The notes under the pieces: generated by a model | Seen by the model: only the letters and a program-made list of their open reading frames with translations | What the model was told of the DNA's origin: nothing | Databases searched by the model: none | Position numbers and translations under genes: made by a program | Shown: positions 7,222 to 15,380 of the stretch, piece after piece | Position numbering within the stretch: position 1 is the first letter of the stretch | Layout of the letters: each line of letters begins with the position of its first letter | Assembly (NCBI GenBank): GCA_965284565.1 | Contig: OZ260100.1 | Coordinates: 372,001 to 436,000 of the forward strand | DNA length: 64,000 bases | Source: BRH-c54 sp965284565 | Lineage (GTDB): Bacteria; Bacteroidota; Bacteroidia; Flavobacteriales_E; Vicingaceae | Reading direction: 5' to 3'

Positions 7222-7905
7222 ATGAAAAATTTATTAATTCTTCATGGTGCTATTGGAAGTAAATCACAATTTAGCTCAATTGCGTCTTTGTTAAACAATC
7301 AGTTTAACATTCACTTATTAAATTTTTCAGGACATGGAGGAGAAGCGTTTAAAGAAAACTTTAATATTCCTCAGTTTGCTGATGATGTATTAGCTTATTT
7401 AAAGCAAAACAAAATTGAATCCATTGATATTTTTGGTTACAGCATGGGCGGTTATGTAGCTTTGTACTTAGCAAAAAATCATCCTGAAAAAGTAGGCAAA
7501 ATAATTACTTTAGGAACAAAACTAAGTTGGACTCCCGACATTGCTGTTAAAGAAACAAAAATGTTAGATGCTGAAAAAATTGAAGAAAAAATCCCTGCTT
7601 TTGCAGCAATATTAAAAGACCGTCATTTTCCCAACGATTGGAAAATAGTTTTGGAAAAAACTGCCAACATGATGATAGCAATGGGAAACAATAATGTACT
7701 TAAAGATGAAGATTTTAAGCTTATTCAACACACCGTAAAATTGCTGTTAGCAGATAACGATGAAATGGTAAGTAAAACAGAAACCAATCATGTTGCAGAC
7801 TTATTACCTCATGCTACTTTTGAATTATTACCCAATTCCAAACATCCGATAGAGAAAGTTGATATAAACGCTCTTTCCAAAATAATTAGAGCGTTTTATA
7901 ACTAA
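7222..7905 (+). CDS. Alpha/beta hydrolase
   Basis: The 227-residue protein is an alpha/beta-hydrolase fold enzyme. It has an oxyanion-hole segment LLILHGAIGS (4-13), a nucleophile elbow GYSMGG with Ser74, a candidate acid in LLLADNDEMV, and a histidine in NSKHPIEKVD near the C-terminus. There is no signal peptide, so it is cytosolic. The start lies 7 nt after the dehydrogenase stop, so the two are probably one operon and it may act on an acyl-CoA or ester linked to branched-chain acid metabolism; this is inference. The substrate is unknown. Confidence 0.85.
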   Translation: MKNLLILHGAIGSKSQFSSIASLLNNQFNIHLLNFSGHGGEAFKENFNIPQFADDVLAYLKQNKIESIDIFGYSMGGYVALYLAKNHPEKVGKIITLGTKLSWTPDIAVKETKMLDAEKIEEKIPAFAAILKDRHFPNDWKIVLEKTANMMIAMGNNNVLKDEDFKLIQHTVKLLLADNDEMVSKTETNHVADLLPHATFELLPNSKHPIEKVDINALSKIIRAFYN

Positions 7906-7917
7906 TTCCTGACTAAA

Positions 7918-7953
7918 TTATCAACATTATAGTGCAAGCCTACGTTGTTTTTC
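7918..7953. repeat. Copy A of duplicated nadB 3' end
   Basis: These 36 nt match 9627-9663, the last codons of nadB, with two substitutions and one T indel. In copy A the sequence encodes the C-terminus of vanW in another reading frame. The two copies are direct repeats flanking a 1.7-kb vanW-CHAP segment. Confidence 0.75.
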
Positions 7954-8763
7954 TATATACTTTTCTGGAGTATATGTTACTCTTGCAAAGTTTTTTGTTA
8001 TTAATTCTGTTTGAACAATTTGCCCGCTTTTAAATTTTAAAATTTTATTACGCCAAATTTCATTTTTTCTATAAAACTGTCCGTCAATTTTTATAAATTG
8101 ATGGTCTTTTTCAATCACATGGTAAGCATAGTCAAGTTCGGTATCAATTCGAAGTTCTCCTTCTAAACATTTGTCTGTAAACCATAAATTTATTTGAAAG
8201 GTATGGTCGGTGTTGTTTGTAAATTGATAATCACGATAATTATAGAAAACTGTTGCACCACTACCAAATGGTAAAACTCTTCCATCGTCTGGAAATGGAT
8301 CAAATGAATGATGATAGCGTTCAGCTACTGTTAACGGGCTATGGATAATAAGCCAATGAATTAAATTTGAAATTTGACAAATTCCACCACCAACTCCTGC
8401 CTTTGCTTTTCCAAAAGATAGTTCCATTCCAAGTAAATATCCTTTTCGTTTTGTAGGTAATCCAACAAGTTTACAGAATGAAAAAGTTTCTCCTGGGCGA
8501 ATTAAAATGCCATTAATTTGTTTCGTTGTAATTTTCAAGTTGGTAACTTTGTTAATCTGCAACTGCATATCGCTATCCCCAAGTTTTTTTAATAAAACAG
8601 ATTGATGTTTTTTTACTCTAAAATTAAGCTTTTCCTGTGTTCGGATTTTTGCGTATTTTTTATTATCAAAACACCAATCAGCATAACGTTTAATTCGTCT
8701 CGTCCATACAGCTATGAAGTATAAGAAGGGATGTCTTTGACTAAGTAATTTTCTCTGTTTCAA
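7927..8763 (-). CDS. VanW family protein
   Basis: The 278-residue protein carries the VanW domain: FSFCKLVGLPTKRKGYLLG, the G-rich GVGGGICQISNLIHWL (about 122-137), ERYHHS, and a DGRVLPFG-GATVFYNYRDYQFTN segment. The N-terminus (LLSQRHPFLYFIAVWTRR) matches short Bacteroidota VanW proteins and has no signal peptide. VanW was named from a vancomycin-resistance cluster, but its biochemical role is unknown. The start is a TTG (8763); no in-frame ATG fits. The last eight residues overprint the duplicated nadB tail. It lies 49 bp downstream of a CHAP amidase-like gene, which suggests a cell-wall link. Confidence 0.85.
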   Translation of the reverse strand: MKQRKLLSQRHPFLYFIAVWTRRIKRYADWCFDNKKYAKIRTQEKLNFRVKKHQSVLLKKLGDSDMQLQINKVTNLKITTKQINGILIRPGETFSFCKLVGLPTKRKGYLLGMELSFGKAKAGVGGGICQISNLIHWLIIHSPLTVAERYHHSFDPFPDDGRVLPFGSGATVFYNYRDYQFTNNTDHTFQINLWFTDKCLEGELRIDTELDYAYHVIEKDHQFIKIDGQFYRKNEIWRNKILKFKSGQIVQTELITKNFARVTYTPEKYIEKQRRLAL

Positions 8764-8812
8764 TGTAATAATAAAATTAATAGAGCGGTAGATTTTTTCA
8801 TGAGAGATTTAT

Positions 8813-9403
8813 CTATTTTCTAAGCCAACCTAAAATTCTGTCTTTTTTAATTCTCCATTTACCATTTATATTTTCAAGTTTAAAAGTAACTCTTGATTTC
8901 CCATTCGGACCTGGATTCTGCTGTATAATTTCAATTTCATCATCTATAACTTTTGAAACTATTGCAACATGTCCATATTTATTAAAAGTTGTTCCGCCTA
9001 ACACCAGTAAATCGTCAACTTTAGGTTTCGTTTGGCTTGGATTAGTATATTGAGTTAAGTTCCTTTGTTTATTATATTTTCCATCCGCTAATGTTTTATT
9101 AAAAAAATCTTTAGCATGTCCATAACTGTCAAGCATTTCATGTTTCAAATGTTCATAATAATACCGCTTCACAAACTCAACACATTGATATTTCAAACCT
9201 AAATTATAACCTGTATTTGTGGTGTTCCTACCTATTACATTTCCAACACTACCATTATAATAAACAACCACACCATTTAAGCTATCGACTTGCTGACCAA
9301 CATTTAATTCTGTATTAAAGTTAAGTTTATTAAAACCCCAAATTCCAACAAAACTCAAAATGAGTATCCCAACTAGTAAATATGTCCAAGATTTTAATTT
9401 CAA
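8813..9403 (-). CDS. CHAP domain protein, membrane-anchored
   Basis: The 196-residue protein has one N-terminal hydrophobic helix (residues 7-24) and a CHAP (Cys/His amidohydrolase-peptidase) domain. The likely catalytic Cys is in GLKYQCVEFVKRYYYEH and the His in KYGHVAIVSKVIDDEIEIIQQNPGP. CHAP enzymes cut amide bonds in peptidoglycan or glutathionylspermidine. The best start is a TTG at 9403, with no upstream ATG. A TACATTTG string overlaps this TTG on the minus strand, so the true start or promoter is uncertain. It is followed by vanW, and both sit between the nadB-tail repeats. Confidence 0.8.
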   Translation of the reverse strand: MKLKSWTYLLVGILILSFVGIWGFNKLNFNTELNVGQQVDSLNGVVVYYNGSVGNVIGRNTTNTGYNLGLKYQCVEFVKRYYYEHLKHEMLDSYGHAKDFFNKTLADGKYNKQRNLTQYTNPSQTKPKVDDLLVLGGTTFNKYGHVAIVSKVIDDEIEIIQQNPGPNGKSRVTFKLENINGKWRIKKDRILGWLRK

Positions 9404-9535
9404 ATGTAGAGTGTTTTTTTTACTGAAGATTTAAAGCATCGCTAATTTTTAATTCAAATATAAAAAAAATAGCTTACAAATCAGAGCTTTTATACTTTAC
9501 ATTCAAGTTTACTCATCTAGTTTGTTGGCACATTA

Positions 9536-9571
9536 TTACCACTACTCAACAAGATTCCTCCTGAATGACAG
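9536..9571. repeat. 36-nt dispersed repeat, second copy
   Basis: It matches the reverse complement of 4816-4851 with two mismatches (core ccactactcaacaag / ttcctcctgaatgacag). Here only this one arm is evident, so it may be the remnant of a larger element. It lies between the CHAP gene and nadB. Confidence 0.65.
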
Positions 9572-9597
9572 CAATAATTAGCTTTGTGCGTTGGAGA

Positions 9598-9624
9598 AGT
9601 CCCCCTTCGGGGGATTAGGGGGCT
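9598..9624. repeat. G/C-rich palindromic element at nadB 3' end
   Basis: cccccttcggggg is a 5-bp G/C stem, and the larger agtccccc ... agggggct also pairs with a G-T wobble. The element abuts the nadB stop codon (9623-9625). It belongs to the same loose family as the palindrome at 2195-2253 and may help end nadB transcription. Confidence 0.55.
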
Positions 9625-11191
9625 AATTATCCACATTATAATGCAAGCCTACGTTGTTTTTTCTCTCTGAAGCTGCTTTAGTAACCAAATAAGCAATACT
9701 TCTTAAGTTTCTCAATTCGCAAATGGCAACACTTAATTTAGAATTTTCATACAACTTTTCTGATTCATCATAAATCAATTTCAATCTATTTAAAGCTCTT
9801 TGCAAACGCTCATCAGAACGAACAATACCGACATAATTACTCAATATGGTTTGTAACTCTTTTTTGGTTTGCTCCACTAAAAAATGCTCATTATACATGG
9901 TAGTACCTTCATCATTCCATTCAGGAATATCTTCCTGAAATTCAACATTTTCAACTTGTTTAACACTATCTAAAAAAGCATTATGAGAATAAACCAACGC
10001 TTCAATTAAAGAATTAGAAGCCAAACGATTTGCTCCGTGTAAACCTGTAAAAGCACATTCGCCTGAAGCATATAAATTGTTTATAGAAGTTCTGGCATTG
10101 TTAGTTACTTCAATTCCTCCACATAAATAATGTGCTGCTGGAACAACTGGTATATAGTCTTTTGAAATATCTAAGCCAATTTCAATACATTTATTGTAAA
10201 TGGTAGGAAAATGAGCAATAAAAGAAGTTTTATCAATATGAGAAACATCCAAAAACATATTACTTGTTCCATATTTTTTCATTTCTGCATCAATGGCTCG
10301 AGCAACAACATCTCTTGGAGCTAAATCTTTTCTCTTATCATATTGCTCCATAAAAGCTTCTTTGTTATGATTTCTCAATATTCCTCCTGCCCCACGCACT
10401 GCTTCAGAAATTAAAAATGAAGGTGATACATTAGGCTGATACAAAGCTGTAGGATGAAATTGAACAAATTCCATATTTTTAATTATCGCCTTAGCTCTAT
10501 AAGCCATAGCAATTCCATCTCCTGTAGCAACTTTCGGATTGGTAGTATTCAAATAAGCCTGACCAATTCCTCCTGCTGCCAACATGGTAATTTTAGATTT
10601 TAACACTTTTATTTCTCCCGTTCTGCGATTTAACACATACACTCCAAAACACTTTTTGTTGGATGTTGCTCGGGTAACTTTTTCACCCAAATGATGTTGT
10701 GTAATTAAATCTATAGCAAAATGATGGTTTAAAACCGTAATGTAAGGATGATTGAAAACTTTATTAAGTAAAGCTCTTTCTATTTCGTTGCCTGTAAAGT
10801 CTTTAAAATGTAAAATTCTATTGTCGGAATGTCCGCCTTCTTTGGCTAAATCATAATCTCCTTGAATAGTTTTATCAAAATTAGTTCCCCAATCTATTAA
10901 TTCCTTAATTCTTTCGGGAGCCTGTTTCACTACCATTTTAACAACAGCTTCATCACACAAGCCATCTCCGGCAATTAAGGTATCTTTAATATGGTTTTCA
11001 AAACTATCAGATGATTTGGTTACTGATGCAATTCCTCCTTGAGCATACTTGGTATTGCTTTCATCTTCATTTACTTTTGTAATAATGGTTATAGAAACGA
11101 CTTGATTTTTTTGATAAAAATAGTCGGCAACTTTATATGCATAACTTAAACCAGCTATACCTGAACCAATTATTAAAAAATCTGTTTTCAT
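9623..11191 (-). CDS. nadB: L-aspartate oxidase
   Basis: NadB oxidises L-aspartate to iminoaspartate with FAD, the first step of de novo NAD synthesis; NadA uses the product. The 522-residue protein has the N-terminal dinucleotide fold IIGSGIAGLSYA (GSGIAG at 9-14), NTKYAQGGIASV, the active-site GGHSDNRILHFKDFTG, QFHPTAL, RGAGGILRN, and the C-terminal GANRLASNSLIEALVY. Length and motifs fit NadB better than succinate dehydrogenase SdhA, since there is no membrane-partner locus. nadA and nadC are not in the window. Its last codons are duplicated 1.7 kb downstream. Confidence 0.95.
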   Translation of the reverse strand: MKTDFLIIGSGIAGLSYAYKVADYFYQKNQVVSITIITKVNEDESNTKYAQGGIASVTKSSDSFENHIKDTLIAGDGLCDEAVVKMVVKQAPERIKELIDWGTNFDKTIQGDYDLAKEGGHSDNRILHFKDFTGNEIERALLNKVFNHPYITVLNHHFAIDLITQHHLGEKVTRATSNKKCFGVYVLNRRTGEIKVLKSKITMLAAGGIGQAYLNTTNPKVATGDGIAMAYRAKAIIKNMEFVQFHPTALYQPNVSPSFLISEAVRGAGGILRNHNKEAFMEQYDKRKDLAPRDVVARAIDAEMKKYGTSNMFLDVSHIDKTSFIAHFPTIYNKCIEIGLDISKDYIPVVPAAHYLCGGIEVTNNARTSINNLYASGECAFTGLHGANRLASNSLIEALVYSHNAFLDSVKQVENVEFQEDIPEWNDEGTTMYNEHFLVEQTKKELQTILSNYVGIVRSDERLQRALNRLKLIYDESEKLYENSKLSVAICELRNLRSIAYLVTKAASERKNNVGLHYNVDN

Positions 11192-11527
11192 ATGCTCATT
11201 TTTATTGTTTTTTATTGGTCACATGTAACTCCCCTTTAATAATCATTCCACTATATATCAAAGTTTTCACTCATGGTCGTTTCAAAAGTAAAATTTCATT
11301 ACAACCAATATAGGTCTTTTGCCTGCAAATTTACTTAGAACTAATGAATTCAACATGATAAAAAACATACTGCTAATAAATTAATTACAGAAAAAATCAA
11401 GTAAAACACGACTTTATTGTAACTGTTTGTAAAAAAACAAGTAAAACTATTAACATTTATTAGTCAAGATTTTTATATGTAATAAATTTGATTAATTTTA
11501 TGCCTTAGAACTAATTTTCTAAAAAGA
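11192..11527. other. 336-bp divergent intergenic region
   Basis: It holds the nadB promoter (11326-11353) and, near its right end, a TAAATTTG string (about 11484-11491) that may serve the 63-residue gene. The deduced nadB leader is about 125 nt. I see only tiny open frames in it and no recognisable riboswitch. Confidence 0.5.
11326..11353 (-). promoter_or_regulatory. nadB promoter
   Basis: On the minus strand TTG (11353-11351) and TAAATTTG (11333-11326) are separated by 17 nt, a good fit to the Bacteroidota primary promoter. Transcription should begin near 11320, giving a leader of about 125 nt before the nadB ATG at 11191. Confidence 0.6.
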
Positions 11528-11719
11528 ATGAAAAAATCATTATACAGCAAAGTATTGGCGCTTATCTTCATGGCAAGCATGTTTTCTTTGCCTATGTCTT
11601 TTCAATCTTGCAAGTCTGGACCTAAATATCAAAAACCACGTAATGGTGGAGCTAAAGTAAATTCATCAGGGCATGTAGGTAACAGAAAGCACAGAAACAG
11701 ACACGTTTGGGGAAAATAA
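11528..11719 (+). CDS. Small exported basic protein
   Basis: The 63-residue protein has a signal-like N-terminus (MKKSLYSKVLALIFMASMFSLPMSFQSC) followed by a short Gly/Lys/Arg/His-rich tail (KPRNGGAKVNSSGHVGNRKHRNRHVWGK). The Cys at residue 28 could be lipidated but the lipobox (MSFQSC) is poor. It is convergent with gapA, 12 bp apart, sharing a palindrome. I do not recognise the family; the mature part is only about 35 residues and very basic. Confidence 0.6.
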   Translation: MKKSLYSKVLALIFMASMFSLPMSFQSCKSGPKYQKPRNGGAKVNSSGHVGNRKHRNRHVWGK

Positions 11720-11720
11720 A

Positions 11721-11748
11721 TAATTAATAAATTATAATTTATTAATTA
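11721..11748. terminator. A/T-only palindrome between convergent genes
   Basis: TAATTAATAAATT (11721-11733) and its exact reverse complement (11736-11748) are separated by AT. The palindrome covers the gapA stop codon and last codons and starts just after the stop of the 63-residue gene. It may act in both directions, but an A/T-only stem is weak. Confidence 0.4.
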
Positions 11749-12718
11749 AATCAACTAATCTATTAGAATAACCTGCTTCATTGTCGTACCAACCTACTAT
11801 GCGAACTAAATTACCTGTTATTGATGTTAAATTAGCATCAAAGATACAAGAGTGATTATTTCCTATAATATCTGAAGAGACCAATTCATCAGTAGTGTAT
11901 TCAAGAATGTTTTTCATGCCACTTTGAGCTGCTTCAAGAAAAGCCTTATTTACTGTTGCTACATCTACATTAGTTGAAAGCTGTGCACAAACATCTATTA
12001 AAGAACCATCTGGAACAGGAACTCTTACGGCATAACCTGCAGTTTTCCCTTTCAAATCAGGAAATATTTTAACAATGGCTTTAGCTGCACCTGTAGATGT
12101 TGGAATAATAGACAAAGCTCCTGCTCTAGCTCTTCTTAAATCTCGATGTGGAGCATCATGTAAACGCTGATCATTAGTATAAGAGTGAACTGTTGCTATT
12201 TGTACTTGTTCAATACCAAAATTGTCTTTTAGTATTTTAATCATTGGGGCAACAGCATTGGTTGTACAAGATGCATTAGAAATAATTGTATCCGTAACTT
12301 CAATTAAGTCTTCATTAATCCCAATAACTATAGTTTTAATTTCATCACTTTTTGCAGGAGCAGATAAAATAACTTTTTTAGCTCCTGCAATAATATGTTT
12401 GTTCGCTAACTCTCTTGTTAAGAAAATACCTGTACACTCAACTACTATATCTATATCAAGCGACTTCCATGGTAAGTTTTCAGGAGATTTCTCACTAAAA
12501 ACAAGCACTTTTTTACCATTTATAATTAAGGCATCATCAGTATAATCAACTGTTCCATCAAATTGCCTATGAACAGAATCATATTTTAAAAGGTGAGCTA
12601 ATGTTTTGGTGTCAGCTAAATCATTTATAGCCACTAGTTCTATTTGATTGTTGTTTTGTACTAATCGGGTAAGTACTTTACCTATTCTTCCAAAACCATT
12701 AATGGCAATTCGTTGCAT
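11732..12718 (-). CDS. gapA: Glyceraldehyde-3-phosphate dehydrogenase, type I
   Basis: GapA oxidises and phosphorylates glyceraldehyde 3-phosphate to 1,3-bisphosphoglycerate with NAD+ (reversible). The 328-residue protein has the NAD fold INGFGRIGKVLTR (residues 6-18), Asp33 in AINDLAD which favours NAD over NADP, the active-site SNASCTTNAVAP with Cys151, and WYDNEAGYSNRLVDL at the C-terminus. A TAATTTTG -7 box lies at 12748-12741 on the minus strand, 22 nt before the ATG. With pckA nearby it could serve gluconeogenesis, but the genes are separate transcription units. Confidence 0.96.
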   Translation of the reverse strand: MQRIAINGFGRIGKVLTRLVQNNNQIELVAINDLADTKTLAHLLKYDSVHRQFDGTVDYTDDALIINGKKVLVFSEKSPENLPWKSLDIDIVVECTGIFLTRELANKHIIAGAKKVILSAPAKSDEIKTIVIGINEDLIEVTDTIISNASCTTNAVAPMIKILKDNFGIEQVQIATVHSYTNDQRLHDAPHRDLRRARAGALSIIPTSTGAAKAIVKIFPDLKGKTAGYAVRVPVPDGSLIDVCAQLSTNVDVATVNKAFLEAAQSGMKNILEYTTDELVSSDIIGNNHSCIFDANLTSITGNLVRIVGWYDNEAGYSNRLVDLINKL

Positions 12719-12740
12719 GTGTATATTTTTTATTCATTAA

Positions 12741-12748
12741 CAAAATTA
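12741..12748 (-). promoter_or_regulatory. -7 box of gapA
   Basis: TAATTTTG on the minus strand fits TAnnTTTG and lies 22 nt before the gapA ATG. No clear TTG was found at -33. Confidence 0.45.
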
Positions 12749-12804
12749 GGCATTTAAGCATTGCGTTAACTGATTATATTTAGAAGAAATCTAAAAAAAT
12801 TAAT

Positions 12805-12838
12805 AAAAAAAAGAGGCTGAATTAAAATTCAGCCTCTT
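12805..12838 (-). terminator. Rho-independent terminator of rpsT
   Basis: AAGAGGCTGAATT (12811-12823) and AATTCAGCCTCTT (12826-12838) form a perfect stem. On the minus strand it is followed by eight U residues (a-run 12805-12812). It lies 24 bp after the rpsT stop and upstream of the gapA promoter. Confidence 0.9.
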
Positions 12839-12862
12839 CACTAATTCAGTTTTGAATTAATA

Positions 12863-13117
12863 TTATTTTAGTTTAGCAACGTGCTTAGTCAATTTAGACT
12901 TAAGGTTTGATGCTTTATTTTTATGAATAATATTTTTCTTAGCTAACTTATCTAACATAGAAGCTACTTTTGGAAGCAATTCTGATGCTTCTTTTTTGCT
13001 TGTTGAGTTTCTTAAATCTCTAACTGCGTTACGAGTAGTTTTATGTTTATACTTGTTACGTAATGTTCTCGTTGCCGTCTGTCTTATTCTTTTTAATGCC
13101 GACTTATGATTAGCCAT
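12863..13117 (-). CDS. rpsT: 30S ribosomal protein S20
   Basis: S20 binds 16S rRNA and is an early assembly protein of the small subunit. The 84-residue, strongly basic, all-helical protein begins MANHKSALKRIRQTATRTLRNK and has the S20 HKNKASNLKSKLTKHVAKL tail. It is monocistronic, with a good -7 box upstream and a strong terminator downstream. Confidence 0.97.
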   Translation of the reverse strand: MANHKSALKRIRQTATRTLRNKYKHKTTRNAVRDLRNSTSKKEASELLPKVASMLDKLAKKNIIHKNKASNLKSKLTKHVAKLK

Positions 13118-13155
13118 AATATTCTTTTTGTTATTTGTTAATTTTTTTGAGGCTG

Positions 13156-13163
13156 CAAATATA
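13156..13163 (-). promoter_or_regulatory. -7 box of rpsT
   Basis: TATATTTG followed by CAGCC on the minus strand matches TAnnTTTG and resembles the rpsU box (TAAATTTG-CAGCC) at 33917-33910. It lies 38 nt before the ATG. The -33 element is unclear. Confidence 0.5.
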
Positions 13164-13219
13164 ATATTATTTTTAATATTTACACTTTACAAACTCATTT
13201 TTTTATTTTTCTTAAGATT

Positions 13220-14833
13220 TTAAGCATTCACACTAACTTTTGGCGAAGCAGCCATAATTTCATCATTAGCATAATCAGCAAATTTCTCAAAGTTTTTAAC
13301 GAATGAGTTAGCTAATTCATTAGCTTTTTGATCGTATGCAGCTTTATCTTGCCAAGTATTTCTTGGATTAAGAATTTCTGTAGGAACATTTTCGCATAAT
13401 GTTGGCATTGCTAAACCAAAAACTGGGTGGTTTTCAAAAGTAACCTCATTCAACTTTCCTGTAAGGGCAGCTGTAATCATTGCTCTTGTATATCTTAATT
13501 TAATACGTTCTCCTGTTCCATAAGCCCCACCAGACCATCCAGTGTTAATTAACCAAACATTTACGTTGTGTTTTCTCATTTTTTCACCAAGCATTTCAGC
13601 ATATTTAGTTGGATGTAATGGTAAAAATGGTGCTCCAAAGCAAGATGAGAAAGTTGTTTGTGGCTCTGTTACTCCAGCTTCAGTTCCAGCAACTTTAGCA
13701 GTATAACCTGAAATAAATTGATACATTGCTTGTCCTGGGGTAAGTTTTGAGATTGGAGGCAACACACCAAATGCATCTGCTGTTAAAAAGAAAATGTTAT
13801 TTGGAGTTGTTCCTACTGAAGGAACAGCGATGTTATTAATATGATGAATTGGGTAACTAACACGTGTGTTTTCAGTTTTTGATTTGTCTTCAAAATCTAC
13901 TTCTGTAGTACCTTCATAAAAATTAATGTTTTCTAATAATGCACCAAATTTAATAGCATTAAAAATATCCGGTTCGTTTTCAGCAGAAAGATTAATACAT
14001 TTTGCATAGCAACCACCTTCAAAGTTAAATACACCTTCGTCAGTCCAACCATGTTCGTCATCTCCAATTAATCTTCTGTTAGGATCTGATGATAAAGTAG
14101 TTTTTCCTGTTCCTGATAAACCAAAAAACACTGAGGTATCTCCATCTTCGCCAATATTAGCTGAACAATGCATGGAAAGTACATTTTTTTGGTGTGGTAA
14201 AATAAAGTTTAAAGCAGAAAAAATTCCTTTTTTCATTTCTCCAGTATAACCTGTTCCACCTATTAAAATAATTTTTTTAGTAAAATTCATTACCGCAAAA
14301 TTATGCTGTCTTGTTCCATCAATTTCAGGATCTGCCATAAAACCAGGAGCTGCAATAATTGTCCATTCTGGAGTAAAGCTTAATACTTCCTCATTGGTTG
14401 GTCTTAAAAACATATTATAAATAAACATGTTTGCCCAAGGAGTTTCTGTAACAGCTCTAATATTCATTCTATATTTTGGATCAGCACAAGCATAAGCATC
14501 TCTAACATAAACATCTTTACCTGAAAGGTAAGCCGTTACTCTATTGTATAGTGCATCAAACTTGTCTGCATCGAATTTAATATTAAAGTTTTCCCACCAA
14601 ACAGCATCTTTAGTAATGTCATCATAAACAATAAACCTGTCTTTTGGGGAGCGACCTGTAAATTCACCTGTATCAACAGCTAAAGCACCTGAGTTAGCTA
14701 ATTCTCCTTCTCCTCTAATAATTGTTTCTTCAACCAATTGAGATGGTTCTAAATTCCATAGAGCAGACGCTACATTTCCTAATCCTAATGATTTTAATGA
14801 AGCATTTTCTGCTTTTATTCCAAATTCATTCAT
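13220..14833 (-). CDS. pckA: Phosphoenolpyruvate carboxykinase (ATP)
   Basis: PckA converts oxaloacetate and ATP to phosphoenolpyruvate, CO2 and ADP, the entry step of gluconeogenesis. The 537-residue protein has the substrate-binding TGEFTGRSPKDRF (57-67 region), YTGEMKKG, the kinase loop GLSGTGKTTLS (238-248), and IGDDEHGWTDEGVFNFEGGCYAK with metal-binding residues. Length and the ATP-type P-loop fit the ATP-dependent class. It has its own start after a 107-bp gap from the upstream lipoprotein gene. Confidence 0.97.
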   Translation of the reverse strand: MNEFGIKAENASLKSLGLGNVASALWNLEPSQLVEETIIRGEGELANSGALAVDTGEFTGRSPKDRFIVYDDITKDAVWWENFNIKFDADKFDALYNRVTAYLSGKDVYVRDAYACADPKYRMNIRAVTETPWANMFIYNMFLRPTNEEVLSFTPEWTIIAAPGFMADPEIDGTRQHNFAVMNFTKKIILIGGTGYTGEMKKGIFSALNFILPHQKNVLSMHCSANIGEDGDTSVFFGLSGTGKTTLSSDPNRRLIGDDEHGWTDEGVFNFEGGCYAKCINLSAENEPDIFNAIKFGALLENINFYEGTTEVDFEDKSKTENTRVSYPIHHINNIAVPSVGTTPNNIFFLTADAFGVLPPISKLTPGQAMYQFISGYTAKVAGTEAGVTEPQTTFSSCFGAPFLPLHPTKYAEMLGEKMRKHNVNVWLINTGWSGGAYGTGERIKLRYTRAMITAALTGKLNEVTFENHPVFGLAMPTLCENVPTEILNPRNTWQDKAAYDQKANELANSFVKNFEKFADYANDEIMAASPKVSVNA

Positions 14834-14940
14834 AAAGTGTGATTTTGTTAGACTTTCTTTGATGTGTTTTAGATTCTTTTTTTAAATTAAAAACAATAGA
14901 ACAAAGGTCTGATTAGTTACTGAATTATCAAATAAAAAAC

Positions 14941-15369
14941 TTATCTTTTATGAACAGATGGTTGATTAAATGTAATATTAGCCATATCAGTAGATTTTAC
15001 TTCTTCTTCCATTGCAGCAACAAATTTCTTATGCACTTCTGTTGATAAGTTTTTCAACACAAAGTTATAATCTTTCTCGCCTTCTCTTCCCCAACCTACT
15101 ATTTCTGGTTGAATATCTGTTTTGTTCTCTTTATTAAACAATATAATTCTAGCGTCCACTTTATCTTTTAACTCATGGTCAATTCCTTCTCCTTTACTAA
15201 TAAAGCTTACAATCATATCATAAATTACTTTTTCTTGATTTGTATCTCCTTTAGTAAGGTTGGTCGGTTTAGTTGTATCGGGCACTGGTTTAGTTGAGTC
15301 CATAGCTTGTGAAGAGTTTTTACAAGAAAATAAAAGAATTGAAACCGCTATTATTAATGTTGTTCTCAT
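14941..15369 (-). CDS. Small lipoprotein of unknown function
   Basis: The 142-residue protein has a signal peptide with lipobox LLFSC-KN (Cys16), then a Pro/Thr-rich linker (MDSTKPVPDTTKPTNLTKGD) and an about 95-residue alpha/beta domain (KVIYDMIVSFISKGEGIDHELKDKVDARIILFNKENKTDIQPEIVGWGREGEKDYNFVL in part). It follows the M32 carboxypeptidase gene by 11 nt and is probably co-transcribed with it. I do not recognise the family. Confidence 0.65.
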   Translation of the reverse strand: MRTTLIIAVSILLFSCKNSSQAMDSTKPVPDTTKPTNLTKGDTNQEKVIYDMIVSFISKGEGIDHELKDKVDARIILFNKENKTDIQPEIVGWGREGEKDYNFVLKNLSTEVHKKFVAAMEEEVKSTDMANITFNQPSVHKR

Positions 15370-15380
15370 AGTTTATTGTT

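Noticed and set aside
11192..11320. Possible riboswitch in the long nadB leader
   Set aside because: No conserved riboswitch core could be recognised and only tiny frames are present; the length alone is not evidence.
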